Of a stretch of 64,000 bases of DNA, positions 23,787 to 35,778 are shown one piece after another. The position numbers were made by a program, and so were the translations under genes. Position 1 is the first letter of the stretch. Each line of letters begins with the position of its first letter. Source of the stretch: Culex pipiens pallens (Eukaryota > Arthropoda > Insecta > Diptera > Culicidae); the NCBI RefSeq assembly GCF_016801865.2, contig NC_068938.1, positions 87,967,899-88,031,898 of the forward strand. The letters are read 5' to 3'. The notes below the pieces were generated by a model. The model searched no databases and had not been told where the DNA came from. It was given only the letters and a program-made list of their open reading frames with translations.

Positions 23787-24653
23787 ATAATATAAAAAGG
23801 TTGCATTTTAGGGGATATTTGGGCAAAATGGACCCTTTCCCATTATCTCCGGCAGACGAAACCATCACCATTCGATTCCCCGGATTTTTTTACATAATAA
23901 ACATATATTTCCAAGTTAAAATTTCAGCGGCATCTAATTCATGGGGCTACGGGTCCCTTTTTTCCCAGTGTGCATTGTTTCCCAATCGGAACGTCGTACA
24001 CCCCAAAACGAGCTTTTCCGACCCGTTGCGTTTTTATGGGTCAACCCAATGATGTCTCCCACATGACTCCTTCCTCTCTGCCCCGTCATCTGCTGAATCA
24101 CAAATTTCACACATCATTTCTGCAAATGCCAACAACGATCGAAACAAGACTCTTACCCCTTTGTAATGGCTTTTCTCAAGCGGTGGTACACCTCTTGTTT
24201 TCAGAATACGGGCTCCAGGGGTAAACTTGGATTGATTAACATAAAACATTTAGTTTCTATTCATCAAGCATAACGTTTTATGCAGAACTTTTCTTAGTGA
24301 GTCCAAAAATGTTGAAACTGTTCTTTCAAATAAACAAAATTCAAACATAAGCCCAGCTTCCCCTTTAACCGGGTGTTCTGCTCAAACGACAAAACTTGAT
24401 TCGATAATAATTTTACGATGGTGCAATATCCCTGTTTTTCGGGAGGGAGAAACTAGCAACGGTGCCCGAGCATGGGTAAATAACAAGGTAAATGCATAAT
24501 AATACCTTTCTCTGGTATCAATACCAAATTTTGGTATTCCTGGACCCTTTAAAATTTGTCTTGAGGATTATGCAAGAGCAAAATGTGGTATCATACCAAT
24601 TTAAGGTATTGTCTGATATTGAAAAATTGCAGAATTTGTCAATGGTCGAACAC

Positions 24654-25200
24654 CACATATTGGTATTCTTTTGGTATTACAGTGTTTTATCAAATTCCTC
24701 TGAAACTATGGGAAAATTTTGACCAATTTCGACAAAATAATTAATTTTGCACTAAAACGATGTCTCAAAGCGAATGCTTTCATTGAAAACCGGAAATTTC
24801 AAACTTGATTTTAAACATTTTTGATATACCCCCTACAGAAATGACTTGAAATTGTGGAAAATTTTCTAAGTCAGGATGGCACATTTTGGTATTATTTTGG
24901 TATTAAAGTGTTTTATCAAATTCCTCTGAAACTATGGGAAAATTTTGACCAATTTTGACAAAATAATTAATTTTTCACTAAAATGATGTCTCAAAGCGAA
25001 TGCTTTCATTGAAAACCGGAAATTTCGAACTTGATTTTAAAAATTTTTGATATACCCCCTACAGAAATGACTTGAAATTGTGGAAAATTTTCTAAGTCAG
25101 GATGGCACATTTTGGTATTATTTTGGTATTGAAAGGTTTGATCAATTTTCTCTGAAACTTTGGGATTTTTATTTACCAATTTGGACAAGATAATAAATTT
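24654..25200. repeat. Tandem 226-bp repeat, two and a half units
   Basis: Units start at 24654, 24880 and 25106, each with CACATTTTGGTATT or a close variant. They continue AAATTCCTCTGAAACTATGG and end GTGGAAAATTTTCTAAGTCA. The third copy decays after about 90 bp. Confidence 0.85.
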
Positions 25201-25332
25201 TGCGCTAAAATGACTTGAAAAAAAAACCAAATACTTTGAAAAACGAGTCAATCGAAAGATTATTGAATTTTGGTGAATTTCAATCCAGTTTTATTTTAAT
25301 AACACTTATTTTTCAATCTTGTTATTTTTCAG

Positions 25333-25425
25333 AATCTTCAAGAACTTCATGCACAGGCCGTTCATCAATGACAAATGCATTCGGTGTGGTGAAGAATATC
25401 ACTAAGAACAACATGGAATCATCAG
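25333..25425 (+). CDS. Possible 93-bp internal exon, unknown protein
   Basis: A pyrimidine-rich acceptor (CTTGTTATTTTTCAG, ending 25332) precedes 93 bases closed by TCATCAG|GTGAGTAG. One frame is open throughout: the codon split is phase 1 on both sides, so the exon could be skipped or included without a frame shift. The 31-residue peptide is rich in Ser, Thr and Asn and contains GVVKNITKNNMESS; I do not recognise it. It lies inside a TIR element, so it could be an exonised transposon segment or a chance match to splice consensus. Confidence 0.25.
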
Positions 25426-25494
25426 GTGAGTAGATTTGGCTGTTGCATATGGATCATTTCCGTTTTTTCACTAACTGCAACTGCTGCACTAAAA

Positions 25495-25928
25495 ATGGTA
25501 TGAAAATACCAAATTTTGATATTACTTGTGCAAATATCAGCGACCAAAATGTGATCTTGGTTGCCCAGTAATAGATGGTAAAATACCATCAAATCATACC
25601 AAAATCATGTATGTGCAAGACCACAGGAATACCAAAATCTGATTTTCAAGGGCGCGGGAATACCTAAAAATAAAACCGTGGTAATACCATGTTCAGGTAT
25701 TCGAGCAATGTTCAAAAATCCAGAAGACCTCAACTTGGTATTGAAATGGTTTTATGTTGTGGTATTATTTTACCTTTGGAATATCATGGTTTGGTATTGT
25801 TGTGCCCTTCCACATACTAGACTTTGGTATGATTTCATGGTATTTTACCATCTATTACTGGGCAACCAATGGCACATTTTGGTCGCTGTTATTTGCCCAA
25901 GTAATACCAAAATTTGGTATTCCCGTGT
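25495..25928. repeat. Inverted repeat inside the TIR element
   Basis: About 110 bp at 25495-25612 recur reversed at 25817-25928, sharing CAGTAATAGATGGTAAAATA and GCGACCAAAATGTG. It makes the right third of the element a nested palindrome. Confidence 0.75.
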
Positions 25929-25946
25929 TATTTACCCCTGCTCGGG

Positions 25947-27500
25947 TGGGGACACTGCCATCAATGTGAATTCTTTTCCAATGAATTTCGATTGCGATTC
26001 CAGCGTGAACTTGTAGGTCACACTTTGGTTTGGCTCTGGACGAAAAAAAAAGAGGATTAGGTCAGCCCGATATTGCAGAGGATTTGAACGAGTTCTTTGC
26101 ACTTTTCACCGACTGATGTTGGACATCAGAGTGTTCTGTGTTCGAGTGAACAAGTGGTCAGCTGACACAGCATCGTATTGTGCTGAGAAACGTGAAACGA
26201 ATTTTAAGAAAAGATTGTCTGCTTCAGAAGGAAGGTTAGAATATTTGATTGAAGAATAAAGAAGCTGTATTAAGAATTTTTTTTTATTAGACGCAATTTG
26301 AAAGTGTCTAATTCGATGTTTTGTTTGGAAACACCAAAAGCTAAATCATCCAAGTCGAACATTTAGAAGCAAATGTTACCAACTCAAGAGTGCAAAGACC
26401 TCGCACAGCGCTGACGCCACATTAGAACGCTTAACCCTCCCCCCTATAACCGGAGCGGGACGCAGAATTTATGCTCCCGCCATTAAAAGCTTCATCTCGT
26501 AATGATAAATTGTTTTCCACTACATTGGGATCCGTTTCCGCCGGACGTCAAGTGGAAAGGGAGAGGGTCAATTTTGGGACACGTCGTCCCTCTCCATGGT
26601 ACGTGTTGGTCCGAAGTTCGGAATGTATTACGAGGGTATAAACTGGCGTGACTGACCCCGTCGGTGCGGTGGTGCCCTTTTGCAAGGGATACTCGACTGC
26701 TCCCAGAGTGATGCGAATAGAACGAATGGGTGACGAGGGAAGGGTCTCTGGCATTGTGGTCAGAATGAAACGTGCATTTCGATTTCAAATAATCATAACC
26801 ATTTATTTGCGTCATTTCAATGTGGCGCTCTCTGACGATTCGTGTTCACTCATTTGTGGGCTCACGACCCATTTCAGCAGGACTATATAAGTGATTTGAA
26901 TGGGTAGTTCTGATATGGGATGTGCTACAAGTGACCAAGATGAAATCACTCGTAAACTTAATTTATCAATCCACTTCTGTCCAACTTTTTTCTAGGATTT
27001 TAATTTATTCGTAACTGGGAAATCATTTTGAGTTTCTTCTATTATGGTCAATAATCAATTATATGGATTTGAGTATTTTGACAAAGAACTTTGTCCTAAG
27101 GTTTCTATACGTGGTGTCAATCCAAAATTTTCGCTAAGCGAAAACGTTACGTGACGAATTCCTCTCTCGGCAAATTTTCTCTCTTATGTACACGCTGGTT
27201 GGTTGAACAAACGTTTCCCAATCAGTCAATCGAGAGACGTGAGATTGATGTATCTAAAATTACCCCCACTCCACCTCATAATTTTCGGATCGTCGACGAG
27301 GCAAAAAGCGAATAAGGAGGTATAGGAGAATGGGTGCAAAGAGGCGGGGCATACGTCCCCGATCTAAACCAACAAAACTCGGCTCGGTTGGTCCCGAAAA
27401 TTCATTCTGTTGCTGGACGTCGACGAGTCAACATCAGGAGCAGATGGCCTGAAGCCAGGGAGCAGATGGCATGGACCAGCCAAGACATGTCAGTCGGCAT
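25947..27500. other. No gene recognised; relatively unique
   Basis: The 26000-27500 interval has patches of balanced composition (26400-26900 and 27200-27500) with short overlapping frames. No domain, RNA gene or repeat end was recognised. Confidence 0.35.
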
Positions 27501-27524
27501 TAGAAGGAGTCGATAATTGGAATT

Positions 27525-27790
27525 GGCCACCACCTGGAGTGGCCGGAGGCCCCGGGGATGTTCCGATGGGGGGACATTTGCCGAACCGTAAAAGTTGGGG
27601 CAATATGAGCATCAAACTTTATGGTTTTTAATACTGGATATGAAATTTGACATTTTGCCAGTAGTGGCCACAATCCGGAGTGGCCGGAGGGCCCGGGGAT
27701 GTCCCGATGGGGGGACATTTGCTGAAACATAAGAGTTGGGGCAATATGGGTATCAAACTTTATGGTTTTCGATACTGAACATGAAAAGTT
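27525..27790. repeat. Two tandem copies, 141-bp spacing
   Basis: GGAGTGGCCGGAGG and GATGGGGGGACATTTG start near 27535 and 27676, followed in both by AGTTGGGGCAATATG and CAAACTTTATGGTTTT. The G+C-rich unit stands out against its surroundings. Confidence 0.75.
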
Positions 27791-28076
27791 GAAATTATAA
27801 GGGAATCTTGGGGAATTTTGGACCAGACAATGTAATCGATGATTTCAACAACCATCTTGCAAAGTTCTTCGTCATACTGTTCATGTGTAACATAACCACC
27901 TACACATTTTTTTAAATTAATTTTTAATGTTTGAATATGCGTTTATGCAAAGTGATTGTAATAAATGGTTGTTATAGGCCGATTTGCATAATCTAATCGT
28001 TATTATTTGCCTGATTTGTGTATGATTTTCTAGTCAATTGCGTAATTTTCAGGAATTTGGGACATAACAATCAATT
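27791..28076. other. A+T-rich, no feature seen
   Basis: No gene or repeat terminus is visible. Confidence 0.35.
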
Positions 28077-29103
28077 TTCAGCAACTAATAGTCCGATTTT
28101 CAATGTTAAAATATGATACATTCGTGAAATTTTCCGATCTTTTCGAAAACCAAATTTTCAGAACATTTAATTTAAGACTAACATTTCAAAAGGGCGTAAT
28201 ATTCAATGTTTGGCCCTTTTGAAATGTTGGTATTAATTTAAAAATTTTGAAAATATTGTCTTCGAAAAGATCGGAAAATTTTACGAATGTTTCATAATTT
28301 ATTATTGAAAATCGGACGATTATTTGCGACGTTACAAAATGGTGGGTTGTTTGGGTGAGACTCAAAAAAAAAATTTTCCTGTTTTTAAACCTTTGCATGG
28401 CAATATCTCAGCAACTAAGGGTCGTATCAACAAAGTTCAATAAAGCAAAATATAGAGAATTTTATCAGCAGTTCAAACATATTTTTTTTAAATGTGGGCA
28501 AACATGTGCACTAATTTAAAAAAACTGACAAACTGCGACTATTTGCTAAAAAGTTACCTAGAACTGGCTATAACTTGAAAACGGTGCACTTTATCAAAAT
28601 TTCACTAAAGTACTTTTTGATTGCAAATTTAATTTTACACAGAAAAATGAAGTTGAAAAATTTTTGCGACCAATATTGCAATTTTTTGAAATAATCTGTA
28701 TTGATTCAAAAAATTATAACTCGGCCAAAGATTTTTTGCTCATTCTAGAAATTTCTGAAAAGTTGGCATTTGATGTCCTCTAAAACATATAAAAAAATAT
28801 AAAAAATTAAAAATAGTGTTTTTTTTTGCAAATCAAGTTTTAATGACAAAAATTCAAATAAAAAATCACAAAAAAATACCGTGTATCATTTTATTTCAGT
28901 GTAGTCCGTATCCAACCTACAACTTTGCCCAAAACACTAAGTCGATCAAAATATTATTTCAAAAGATACAGATATTTGTATTTTCATACATCATTTTTGT
29001 ATGAACAGCTGCCAAATTTGGCAGCACCAAAAAAGTTTCAGTCGGATTAAAAAATACAAAAATTAAAATTCTAAAAAGAGACCGATTTCATAGAAAATTG
29101 CTA
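28077..29103. mobile_element. Truncated copy of the palindromic family
   Basis: It carries the family's central hairpin, AACATTTCAAAAGGGC (near 28182) and GCCCTTTTGAAATGTT (near 28214), then the full right arm. The arm ends in GACCGATTTCATAGAAAATT and GCTA, a decayed version of the GAGCAATTCTC terminus. The left arm stops near 28077. Confidence 0.7.
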
Positions 29104-29666
29104 CATTCCCTTATCTTAGTTACCAAAGGTTGGATTGAAAATGCCAAAACATGAAAATTGGAGAGAATTAAGGATAAGGCCGTTGCAAATATTTTTCAAA
29201 GTTTATGTCGCCCACCTCTTTACCCAAAAAATCGAGGGGATTTTTTCTCTTACAATTTCATAATTTTAATGACAATTGAACTCTAATCAACAGAAAAAAA
29301 TGAAAATCATAATCCTGTGTTTGTAATTATACTAAGCATTTTTTGGTTCAAAGTATATTGATTTTTCATGAAATTTTAATGTAATAAACCCGCTAAATAT
29401 TTTTTGAGAATATTTTTTTCGTCAATGAATTTTAAAATCTGATGATTGCAAAAAAAAAACTAAAATTCCGTTGTTAATATACTTACTTTTCGAAAGACAA
29501 ATCAGCCTACTTTTCTTGACCAAAAATGACAGAATCGAATAGAAATACTCTTCAAGATTAAGATGAAAAGTTTTACTTTTCAGCAATTGATTAGAAAAGT
29601 AATACATTTCAACATTATTTTGATTTAAACGATTCATTGACTAAATTCTAAATTAGATTACATTAT
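29104..29666. other. A+T-rich repeat remnants
   Basis: A stretch at 29480-29650 (CAGAATCGAATAGAAATACT, AAAGTAATACATTTCAACAT) has a relative at about 55030-55215. No gene evidence. Confidence 0.4.
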
Positions 29667-30995
29667 GGGTAATTCTCCGCCAACTCACACAGCAGTTGCC
29701 CCGACCCCTCTTCGATTTGCGTGAAACTTTGTCCTAAGGGGTAACTTTTGTCCCTGATCACGAATCCGAGGTCCGTTTTTTTGATATCTCGTGACGGAGG
29801 GGCGGTATGACCCCTTCCATTTTTGAACATGTGAAAAAAGAGGTGTTTTTCAATAATTTGCAGCCTGAAACGGTGATGAGATAGAAATTTGGTGTCAAAG
29901 GGACTTTTGTGTAAAATTAGACGCCCGATTTGATGGCGTACTCAGAATTTCGAATAAACGTATTTTTCATTGAAAAAAAAACACCAAAAAAGTTTTAAAA
30001 ATTTTCCCATTTTCCGTTACTCGACTGTAAAAAATTTTGGAACATGTCATTTTATGGGAAATTTAATGTACTTTTCTAATCTACATTGTCCCAGAAGGGT
30101 CATTTTTTCATTTAGAACAAAATTTTTCATTTTAAAATTTCGTGTTTTTTCTAACTTTGCAGGGTTATTTTTTAGAGTGTAACAATGTTCTATAAAGTTG
30201 TAGAGTAGAAAATTACAAAAATTTTGATGTATAGACATAAGGGGTAAGTTTTACGAAAAAAAGTTTTGAAAAAGTTGGTCGTCATCGATCATGGCCATTC
30301 ATGGTCACCCGCGACAGACACGGACGACGAAACAAAGAGAAACGCAAAAAGTAACTTTTTCAATACTTTTTTTCGTAAAATCGCGATAACTCGTGATGTT
30401 TTTGAGCAAACCACTTATGTCTATGTATAAAAATTTTTGTAATTGTCTGCTCTACAACTTTGTAGAATATTGTTACACTCTAAAAAATAACCCTGCAAAG
30501 TTAGAAAAAACACGAAATTTTAAAATGAAAAATTTTGTTCTAAATGAAAAAATGACCCTTCTGGGACAATGTAGATTCGAAAAGTACATTAAATTTCCCA
30601 TAAAATGACATGTTCCAAATTTTTTTACAGTCGAGTAACGGAAAATGGGAGATTTTTTTAAAACTTTTTTAGTGTTTTTTTCGATGAAAAATACGTTTAT
30701 TCGGAATTCTGAGTACGCCATCAAATCGGGCGTCTAATTTTACATAAAAGTCCCTTAGAGTCCAAATTTCTATCTCATCACCGTTTCAGGCTGCAAATTG
30801 TTGAAAAACACCTCATTTTTCGCATGTTCAAAAATGGAAGGGGTCGTACCGCCCCTCCGTCACGAGATATCAAAAAACGGACCTCGGTTTCGTGATCAGG
30901 GACAAAAGTTACCCCTTAGGACAAAGTTTCACGCAAATCGAAGAGGGGTCGGGGCAACTTTTCCCGATTTCGTGTGAGTTGGTAGAGAATTACCC
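29667..30995. mobile_element. Palindromic element, 1329 bp, TTAT duplication
   Basis: The ends GGGTAATTCTC and GAGAATTACCC are inverted and flanked by TTAT at 29663-29666 and 30996-30999. The arms are nearly identical over about 590-620 bp each (29667-30255 and 30375-30995), leaving a 120-bp centre. No coding capacity. A further copy enters at 63754 and runs off the window. Confidence 0.8.
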
Positions 30996-30999
30996 TTAT

Positions 31000-31528
31000 T
31001 ATTAAACGATTCATTGACCAATTGCATGGACATTTGACTTACAATTCCATTCAGAGAGTGTTTTTTTGGAATTGCTAAAAACGTAGTAAAGGAACTCGTT
31101 GCAAAACTTGATTGTTTCATCACTCGTCGTATTTTTCCAACTCGGTGAACCTCCTTGGATAAATGTATGTTTGCTAATGAAAAAATGAACGAGGTTCGCT
31201 AACGATAATGATTATCATGGACTAATTCAAAAACTAACTAATTTTTTTGAAGATTCCAAATCAATCCGATAATCCCTGCTCAAAATACGGGTACTCGTTT
31301 CAGAGCACTTTTGTTTGGATAGCTCCCTGAATTAAGAATTAAATAATGCAAAACGGCTTATTTGGACTTTAGGAATCGCTGGATATAGTTTCATCTAAAT
31401 CAAAATATACAATGAAAAGTAAATTTTCGAAAACGTATAGAATTGCTTAGCTATCCAATGTTCCCGTATCGGACCAACAAAAACTGAGTGATGCAATAAA
31501 TTAGTACAACTTTACGACCAGCTTTTCA
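31000..31528. other. No feature recognised
   Basis: TTAAACGATTCATTGAC just right of the palindromic element (31001-31018) also occurs just left of it (29624-29641), perhaps a repeat into which the element inserted. Otherwise there is no signal. Confidence 0.35.
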
Positions 31529-32219
31529 CCATAAAACCTCTTAGGTTTTTAATGTGTGACGGATGTTGGCAAACAATAAAAAATGTTGACGCCAACATGA
31601 GCGTAATAATTCCTTGTGGAAACCCACTTCTTTCCCCCAAAGCCGCAATTACAGTCACACTATTATTCACGCCTAATACCAATATATATATTCTCACCGG
31701 AAAAGCGCCTCTACGCCGCCGCCGTTATCGGGTTGCAGCCGAGCTTTTCTTCTTGCGGTTGGCTTCTCACCTCTTGACACCATAAATTAACGCCCCGAAA
31801 TTGGATAATCTTGGCCAGGAAAAATCAACTCCGTCGCAGAGTTGTCTGCCCAAAATGGGATTCTTTTGAGCTAAAAATATTTGCGTTCCAGCACGCAAAC
31901 ACACACACACACTCACACACATTCCAAGGAAGGGCGAGCTTCTGGTTTATGAAGCGTTCCACAAAATCACCGAAATTCCACAAAGTCTGTTGTTTTCTTG
32001 TCGTGTTGGACGCGCAAAAACAAGAGACTTCTCGACGGGACGGAACATAACTCGCAATGATTTATGGATCGCCATTTTTCTTCCTGGCGAAGATCATTTC
32101 CGGCGCGCCAAAGTGATTGTGGGTGGACCGTTGGTTGGGGGTGACTTTTCCAAGGGATGTTTTATGGACAGGAAGTGGAATTGGTACGTTTCTTTTATTG
32201 GCACGTAATACATTTATGG
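31529..32219. promoter_or_regulatory. Cluster of TTTATGR/TTTATTG motifs
   Basis: TTTATGG, TTTATGA or TTTATTG cores occur at 31531-31537 (reverse), 31780-31786 (reverse), 31946-31952, 32061-32067, 32161-32167, 32194-32200 and 32213-32219. The last is followed by CCAATTAGCG. This is otherwise unique, balanced-composition DNA. Such cores are bound by Abd-B and caudal-type homeodomains, so an enhancer is possible. It is an inference from motif density without a background test. Confidence 0.25.
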
Positions 32220-32509
32220 CCAATTAGCGAAGATTATGACGCAAGTAGGACCGAGTTTGGTGGAAAGTTGCGTGGAAAAAGCTTTTCTTTGTAGCTTTGG
32301 AGAGCAAACCCATTTATTCGTTAAAATACTTATATCTTGAAACATATGTTCAATTCCTGCACTTTTAGTATTTTCACATTTATATAGATTGATGTCCGAG
32401 ATATTTCGAGATTTTTAATTTGAAATCTCACGATTTGGATATAACACTGTCCTTGCAAAAAAGAGGGATTTTGCGTCATTGCTTTGTTTTTTTTATGCAA
32501 GTCCCCGTA

Positions 32510-33462
32510 GGGGAAGGTGGGGCAAGACGACCATATGGGGCAAGATGAACAATCGCTCGTAAGGCCGTAATTTTTACAATTTTGATTATTTCCAGTATGA
32601 GGAATTGTTGCTAACAATGCAATTAGCTGATTCTACTACCACATAACCGCCAAAATGACGTAAACGCCACGGGGCATAAGATTTAATGAAGTTTTTTTCG
32701 AAACCTTTGTTTTCTTATAATATTTGGAAAGTACAAAATAAGGCTTAGGGTTCGTTTTAAGGCTCATTTTATCAAAATGCTATTTTTCCTAGATCAGTAG
32801 TGTCCCTACAAATGACATGCACCTATTACAAAGTATGATTTAACTTTTGGTTATTTTTGTTGAGAGCTTTTAGAAAATCTTGTTCAGGTGGGGCAAGTGT
32901 ACCATATGGATTTTTAGTATGGAAAAAATTACGAATTGCTGCAACAACATATTTTATTGGGAAATAAATACATGAAAGTACTTAAAAACTGATAAACAAT
33001 CGTTAAAAAAAATTGTACATACAAAGTATAGTGATATTATGAAAATTTACTATTTATCATCGAAGTAGTATTTTTTTTTTCGTAAAAACGATAAAATTTT
33101 TAGTAAAATATTATTATTTAATCTAAAAATGGAAGAAACCATTCAAATACATTCTAATCTGATGTATCTAAGTGATAACAGTTCAATTGTTAGCAAATTA
33201 CCATATTTTTTCATGCACTGTTCCTCTTGCCCCAACGGGTTGCTCGTCTTGCCCCACTAGCTGAGTAGAACGTACGGAAAATCAAAAATTTTAAAATCAA
33301 TTTTTCACATTAAAAAACAGGATTTTTTAAAAACTTGTTTAAACAAAGTCTTAGTCAAGACCTAGAATAAGATGATTATAATAAAATCCGACAGATTTTT
33401 TAACTTTTTAATGGGTTATAACGAGCATTTCCTTAGCTTGTTACACTTGCCCCACTTTCCCC
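32510..33462. mobile_element. MITE, 953 bp, GGGGAAGGTGGGGCAAG ends, TA duplication
   Basis: The left terminus GGGGAAGGTGGGGCAAG mirrors the right CTTGCCCCACTTTCCCC, with TA outside both. Subterminal GGGGCAAGATGAAC and TGCTCGTCTTGCCCC are also inverted. A reversed copy lies at 54105-55013. TA target use fits a Tc1/mariner-type donor. Confidence 0.75.
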
Positions 33463-33464
33463 TA

Positions 33465-34173
33465 CAATTTAAAGAGCTGGTTCAATTAAATGGGCATGTA
33501 AATATATTTCAAAAATGTATCTTGAAAAGGAATGTTCTAACCGATTTTGTGTCGTTCGAAAAAATTAGAGTATAATCAAGACTTTTCAGAAAAATAGTAA
33601 CACGCACTGTAAACAAGTTATAGGCAACATATTCGAAGAAAAATATTTTTTGGATTACAATTATTGTACGAAGGTACATCAATAAAATTTTTGGAGAACT
33701 GAAAAAAAAGTGCATTTTTTTAGAATAGACAAATAGCAAATTTCTGGAATAGACTGCTGTTTGCTTTGATAAACCTTTTTAAGCCAAATTTAGTAAAAAA
33801 AATTTTTTTCACTAACTTTTTGCAAGTGACGAAATCTCAACAACTATTGATCCGATTTTCAATGTTGAAAATTGAAATATTTGTGATCTTCCCATTCTTT
33901 TGAAAAAAAAAAACCTTCCTCACTATTTACCAACAATTGGTAATATGAGTGGTTTGAACACAAATTTCAGTTTTAAGTAAATAGATAAAACTTAAGTGGT
34001 AATAACTCGATACAGGGTTGCCAGTTCTTCAATGTTTTAGACTCATTGGATAGGTTTTTCAATTACTTAACCAACAATGGGTTGGATGATGGATCCGGAC
34101 ATCGTTAACATGCATATAATTCGCATCCGAAGGCTTGATTGTTGAGCCAACTGCAAACCTCTTTTTGCACCTA
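33465..34173. other. A+T-rich, no feature seen
   Basis: A+T-rich sequence with scattered repeat words; no gene. Confidence 0.4.
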
Positions 34174-34380
34174 CACAGAAAACAATCAATTCTCGTAATC
34201 GTGAATTTAGTTCATTTGCACTATAAACGTGAATAAATTCCTTCGTGGGAACCACGAACAAAGTGTTCATATTCCTTGGTACGTTTTTGAAAATCGTACC
34301 ATGGCATTTGAACACTTTGTTCGTGGTTCCTAATTTCATGAACGGGTGTTCACGATTTTGGGAACTCTTTTTTCTCCGTG
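34174..34380. mobile_element. MITE of the CACGGAGAAAA family
   Basis: CACAGAAAA at the left and TTTTTTCTCCGTG at the right bound an imperfect palindrome. GGAACCACGAACAAAGTGTT and its inverse lie around a central GTACG/CGTAC. Copies are at 4678 and 53194. Confidence 0.7.
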
Positions 34381-34585
34381 CTGGGAGGCGACTCCTACAC
34401 CTGGATTGAGCTAACGACCTAACCCTCTAGGTTAGACCGGGGCCAACATTTACTTCCCCATCCGACGAAAGGCGTGGTCAGACAAATCTCGTCTTGAAAA
34501 ATGCCACCGGTACCGTTTGGGATCGAACCCAAGCCGACTGGGTGAGAGGCAACCACGCTTACCTCTACACCACGGTTCCCGGTAT
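34381..34585 (-). mobile_element. tRNA-headed SINE, minus strand
   Basis: A tRNA-like head (34499-34580) is followed on the minus strand by the body CGGATGGGGAAGTAAATGTT ... GGAGTCGCCTCCC, also seen at 12960-13079. The body stops exactly at the neighbouring MITE end. Confidence 0.6.
34499..34580 (-). pseudogene. tRNA-Glu-like SINE head
   Basis: Minus-strand GTGGTGTAGAGGTAAGC (A box), a loop containing CTCTCAC (CTC anticodon) and T-arm TTGGGTTCGATCCCAA are recognisable. The anticodon stem is imperfect and the acceptor stem weak. Confidence 0.4.
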
Positions 34586-35578
34586 GGACACACTATGATA
34601 AAAAAAAGCCTTCTTTGTTTATAGGGCAGCTTCTTCAGGGGAAACAAGAAAATATATTTAAAAATCAAAATTTCTTAAAATCGACTAATTTTGAAGAGTA
34701 TTGAACTTTTACGAAATTTTCTGCACTTTTGCATAAAAATAATTATTTAAATCAAAAATTGATAAGTGTTATTTTTCTTGCTAAAAAGCTAACGAAAACT
34801 GAGACTACAATATTTTTCAGTAGATTTTACAAAATTTAAGAAAATACCTGGATCCAGAGCTGTCTCATGGTTTCCCTTTCTTTTTGGTCCATGGGTACAA
34901 TCTGACACTTAATTTTTTCTCAATTAAACTTTTAAATTCAATGGAAATCATGTGAATGTGAATTTGACACATTTGTTGAGTTTCAACTCCATTCAACCAA
35001 ATACATAAAGCTGATTGGTTTAAATACGATGATTTCATAATATTCAATAACTTTTGTTACTTGTAGCATCAAGTTGCCAAAATTGCTTCTTAATTTTCAT
35101 GGAAAGTCACCGGTAGTGAAAAAATACAAAAACATGATGTTTTGCTAGAAATTTATTGATTTTCACAGAGTGTCTCATTGTTTCTGCCAAGTGGGTCTAC
35201 AATGAGATAGTTGCATAACTCTTGCTGTAGAGGTCGGATCGATCTCAAATTTTGGTCAATGTTAGAACAATTTTATAGAAAGAAACTGCAACAAAAAGCT
35301 CATTATGAAATGCGGAAAAAAACAAAAAAAACTTATAAAGATTAAAACCAAATAAATATCATTTCATTTTTTCCGAGGAATGTACCCAAAATAGCTAATT
35401 TTTTGCTGTTTTTCGACGTTTTTCGTTGTTATTTTCTGAACTAAATTTTAGTTAAAATATCAGAATCGGTTTTAAGAAAACCTCAATAAATAAACATTTT
35501 ATTTTTGTTTATTTTAATTATACAAATATAAACACTATTAGGAAAGCCTAGACGATTTGGAAACCATATAATACCTGG
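34586..35578. other. A+T-rich, no feature seen
   Basis: A+T-rich, no supported feature. Confidence 0.4.
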
Positions 35579-35778
35579 ACACAATGAGTTACATTGAAAT
35601 ATCATTATTCGTAACCATAACCTTAAGAATACCTGACAACTCGTATGGAATCCATCTACGTATCACCAAGCAGGAGCATTTCTTATCACATTATCGACAA
35701 CATCCATACATCTATCGCAGCTGCAGCCAGCCTTTTCTGTCTACGAACTGTCTGCATTGGCTTCCCTCCATTTTTTGA

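Larger units (their letters stand above)
20246..23970. mobile_element. Fold-back element with tandem-repeat TIRs
   Basis: The ends are inverted: CACTGGGAAAAAAGGGACCC at 20246 and the reverse complement ending CCCAGTG at 23970. TGCA flanks both sides (20242-20245 and 23971-23974), either a 4-bp TSD or part of a palindromic TIR. Inside each end about 190 bp of unique TIR lead into an array of a 162/163-bp repeat, 13 units on the left and 6 on the right. A 260-bp unrelated spacer separates the arms. No transposase is present, so it must be non-autonomous. The plan recalls Drosophila Foldback and Galileo elements, but the ends match neither family that I can recall. Confidence 0.8.
24465..25946. 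mobile_element. TIR element, CCCGAGCA ends
   Basis: The left end 24465-24485 and the reverse complement of the right end 25926-25946 agree at 20 of 21 bases (CCCGAGCA, GGGTAAATAACA). ATACCAAATTTTGGTATT palindromes follow near both ends. The interior holds tandem 226-bp units and a second inverted repeat. There is no transposase, so it is non-autonomous. Confidence 0.65.

Noticed and set aside
29621..31020. TTAAACGATTCATTGAC on both sides of the palindromic element as a long TSD
   Set aside because: The copies are not adjacent to the element ends and are unequal distances away. TTAT directly at the ends is the better duplication.
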